Shown piece by piece: positions 9,201 through 10,616 of a stretch of DNA of 10,616 nucleotides. This stretch comes from Cyclostephanos tholiformis. Lineage: Eukaryota > Bacillariophyta > Thalassiosirophyceae > Thalassiosirales > Thalassiosiraceae. The notes beneath the pieces were generated by a model. That model saw only the letters and a list, made by a program, of their open reading frames with translations, was not told the DNA's origin and did not search any database. The translations under genes were made by a program, and so were the position numbers. Position 1 is the stretch's first letter. Each line of letters starts with the position of its first letter. The stretch is from contig JALLPB010001224.1 of NCBI GenBank assembly GCA_036939975.1, forward strand, positions 1-10,616, given 5' to 3'.

Positions 9201-10331
9201 GGGATGGAGATTTCGTCTCATGTCGTCGAGCTCGTGCGGGCTCAATCCCCCCAGACCCCTCGGACGATGGTACAACGATAACTCCTCGTCACGTATCGTC
9301 GTCGTCGTCGTCGTTCGTCCAACGCCAATGCCTCCACCGCCCTCCATTCGACATCGCAATCGCGATTCGTCGTCCTCCGTCAATGCCCCCGCCTCCCTGG
9401 CGGCATTCACGACCGTCATCGCGTCCTTTATCGCGCGTTTGATCGACTTCTCCGAATCCCTATCGCTCCTACGTGCGACGGAATGGGTGGTGGCGGATGG
9501 TGCGGCTACTATCCCACCGGCAACGCCGAATCGAACGTTGTTTTCGCCCCCTCCCAACGACGTAGTCGTGGTGAGCGCGCGCAATTCCGCTCGGAGGTCC
9601 GCGACTAAGGCGGCGGCCTCGTGGGCCTCGGCGCGTAGACGACAGAGCCTATCGAGGGAGTCGTCGACGACGTCGTCACCACGCCGGGCGGGATCCGATG
9701 AGCACGAGGACGAGGAGGACTCCGCGACAATCGTCAGGTCCGATACGGTCACGTTCGCGTCGCGTATTTCCCCCGCTCGTGCCATTATCCCGAAGAGCGC
9801 CTCGACGCTCGACTCTCCCTCGCCGAGCAATTCGAATAGTAACGACTGAACCCTCGACGATTCTTCGTCATCTTCGCCCGCTCCTCCTCCTCCTCCTCCT
9901 CCTCCTCCAACAGACGTAGTCATAGCAGTCTTCGCTACGATCGCCGATAAGACCGCAGATGCCAATTGCAACGGCGGGAGGGGTGACGGCAGTTGCGCGC
10001 ATGTCTCGTAGAGCCAAGCCGCGACCTCGTTGGCGCTCGATGAGGATGAGGATGAGGATGACGATGAGGATGACGATGACGATGATGCGTTCGCGACGGA
10101 GGACGGTGGGGGTGGAGATTCGTCGTCGTACGAAGTGAGGAAGACTCGACGAAGCGCCTCGGAGAAGGTGACACACGAAGCCTCGAGAGACCGGTCGTCG
10201 TCGTCGTTATCGTCGTCATCATCATGCGGACGACTATTACGACGAGGATGAGTACGAAGATGAGGATGAGCAATAGGCTCCTCTTCCTTCCCGAAGCGAG
10301 ATGCTTCGAGCGAGCTCAGGATCAATTCCAT
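3289..10331 (-). CDS. ASCC3: ASCC3/Slh1-type dual-cassette Ski2-like RNA/DNA helicase
   Basis: This is the large helicase of the RQT/ASC-1 complex, which in yeast and animals splits collided ribosomes and also aids alkylation repair. Exons on the minus strand are 10331-8924, 8755-8307, 8192-6466, 6391-5565 and 5483-3289. They join to 2201 residues, close to the human length of about 2200. Residues 1-370 are low-complexity: poly-Asp at 37-46, 17 Ser at 83-99, nine Gly at 142-150, and a helical stretch at 226-253. Residues 375-412 carry the LPRGT...VYERVIIPP linker known from the family. Cassette 1 has APTGAGKT (K473), DEVH (589-592), SAT (626-628), [12 protein letters not shown] (832-843) and Sec63 from about 960 to 1285. 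Cassette 2 has GAPTGSGKT (K1353), DEIH (1465-1468), STS (1519-1521) and [12 protein letters not shown] (1722-1733). A shortened Sec63 unit follows. Both cassettes keep all ATPase motifs, which argues against Brr2, whose second cassette is degenerate. The start is the first ATG after an in-frame stop at 10364-10362. Confidence 0.94.
5484..5564 (-). other. Helicase intron 4 (81 nt)
   Basis: GTGAGT donor and TCATTTTTAG acceptor, phase 1. Removal joins the DEIHLLG box of cassette 2 to [13 protein letters not shown]. Confidence 0.93.
6392..6465 (-). other. Helicase intron 3 (74 nt), GC-AG type
   Basis: The exon ends CTCAG and the intron begins GCAAGT, the classic strong GC donor context. The acceptor is TTTGCACAG. 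Phase 2 on both sides restores an Arg codon (AG|A) and the family sequence [14 protein letters not shown] in the first Sec63 unit. The nearby GTTTCG donor would give the wrong phase for this acceptor. Confidence 0.85.
8193..8306 (-). other. Helicase intron 2 (114 nt)
   Basis: GTACGA donor and CTACTCAG acceptor, phase 0. Removal joins VESSQRQ to [13 protein letters not shown], with no residues gained or lost compared with the family. Confidence 0.92.
8756..8923 (-). other. Helicase intron 1 (168 nt)
   Basis: GTGAGT donor and AAAATAAG acceptor, phase 1. Removal falls inside Walker A of cassette 1 and restores APTG-AGKT exactly. This is the longest intron in the window. The pyrimidine-rich tract lies well upstream of the acceptor. 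Confidence 0.92.
9881..9908. repeat. CTC/GAG-type trinucleotide tract
   Basis: A run of uninterrupted CCT triplets on the plus strand is read on the minus strand as nine Gly codons in the helicase N-terminus. It is almost pure, so it is likely to vary in length between strains. Confidence 0.8.
10038..10088. repeat. GATGAG/GATGAC hexanucleotide-like tract
   Basis: Alternating GATGAG and GATGAC units on the plus strand encode 17 consecutive Ser on the minus strand in the helicase. The mixing of TCA, TCC and TCG codons shows an older, partly degenerated repeat. Confidence 0.8.
10195..10226. repeat. TCG/TCA triplet tract coding poly-Asp
   Basis: TCGTCGTCG and TCATCATCA runs on the plus strand are read as an Asp-rich block (residues 37-46, broken by one Asn) of the helicase on the minus strand. 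Confidence 0.7.
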
Positions 10332-10405
10332 TGCGCGGGGTGTAGATACCACGACTTGCCGCTATTACAGATGCACGTAGGTATGACTACCCACCTCCAA
10401 TACAG

Positions 10406-10437
10406 CGATACATCATGCAATATGTACGATACATCAT
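10406..10437. repeat. 11-bp direct repeat, 21-bp period
   Basis: CGATACATCAT occurs at 10406-10416 and again at 10427-10437. The 21-bp period is about two helical turns, so both copies face the same side of the DNA. They lie 75-106 bases upstream of the helicase ATG. A paired regulator site is possible; chance is not excluded. Confidence 0.6.
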
Positions 10438-10585
10438 CGATTTTTCGGCTAAAATTTTTCCCTGTTAATCGCTAAAAAAAGTACTAAGGTATCAACAAAC
10501 TCTATTATTTGATGGATTGGAGCATTCCTAAAAACACAAAAACATAAAATTATTGTAGAGACATATCTCCTTGTTGGTCAGACCG

Positions 10586-10607
10586 TAGGGTCACTATAGT
10601 GACCCTA
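10586..10607. repeat. Perfect 22-bp palindrome
   Basis: AGGGTCACTATAGTGACCCT (10587-10606) equals its own reverse complement, and one further T/A pair outside extends it to 22 bp. It has no loop, so it would act as a dyad protein-binding site or a short cruciform rather than an ordinary hairpin. Confidence 0.75.
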
Positions 10608-10616
10608 GGCTATCGT

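Larger units (their letters stand above)
10332..10616. other. Upstream region of the helicase gene
   Basis: This 285-base AT-rich region holds no recognised gene. It presumably contains the helicase promoter and 5' UTR. It carries an 11-bp direct repeat (10406-10416 and 10427-10437) and a perfect palindrome near the window end (10586-10607). No TATA box or initiator could be assigned. Confidence 0.5.

Noticed and set aside
9133..9849. 238-codon plus-strand frame opposite the helicase N-terminus
   Set aside because: GC-rich antisense shadow with Ser/Arg/Pro low complexity that mirrors the minus-strand coding repeats.
3289..10331. Interpretation as the spliceosomal helicase Brr2
   Set aside because: Both cassettes have complete ATPase motifs, including DEIH and GRAGRPQFD in cassette 2. 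The length and linker match ASCC3/Slh1, whereas Brr2 has a degenerate second cassette and a different N-terminus.
3289..10331. Three or more separate helicase genes or a tandem duplication
   Set aside because: Each open frame ends at an intron whose splice sites and phase join it to the next. The two cassettes are the family's normal internal duplication.
10350..10352. Helicase start at the GTG of 10352-10350
   Set aside because: Non-ATG start with no support. An ATG seven codons downstream (10331-10329) is the first ATG after the in-frame stop.

Overview
The window is nuclear DNA from a eukaryote with short spliceosomal introns, most likely a diatom. The diatom call rests mainly on the cyclin, which has the sequence style of the expanded diatom-specific cyclin family. 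It is also supported by 70-170 nt introns, by tightly packed genes on both strands, and by homopolymer-rich protein tails. The species is not identifiable from the sequence alone.

Layout: (1) 1-370, AT-rich upstream region with TGTAAC repeats ending in a perfect palindrome. (2) 371-1264 (+), an intronless, very GC-rich gene for a SET-domain protein with an N-terminal hydrophobic anchor. (3) 1265-1934, a spacer in which I recognise no gene. (4) 1935 to about 3092 (+), a diatom-type cyclin in five exons. (5) A tail-to-tail spacer holding a perfect 10-bp stem-loop. (6) 10331-3289 (-), a five-exon gene for a 2201-residue dual-cassette Ski2-like helicase of the ASCC3/Slh1 (RQT complex) type. Its splice phases restore every conserved motif, including across one GC-AG intron. 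(7) 10332-10616, the helicase upstream region, with a direct repeat and a perfect palindrome.

The genes are independent eukaryotic units, not an operon. One probably modifies proteins by methylation at a membrane, one is a cell-cycle or nutrient/light-signal cyclin, and one is a ribosome-collision and DNA-repair helicase. I see no mobile element, CRISPR array, tRNA or rRNA.

I found no wholly new system. The points most worth following are the GC-AG intron, a C-terminal Sec63 unit that appears to lack its helix-hairpin-helix part, a low-complexity N-terminus where the cofactor-binding region lies in animals, a sharp base-composition change inside the helicase gene, and alternative reading of the cyclin 3' end. 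Protein comparisons were made from knowledge of the families, without alignment software.
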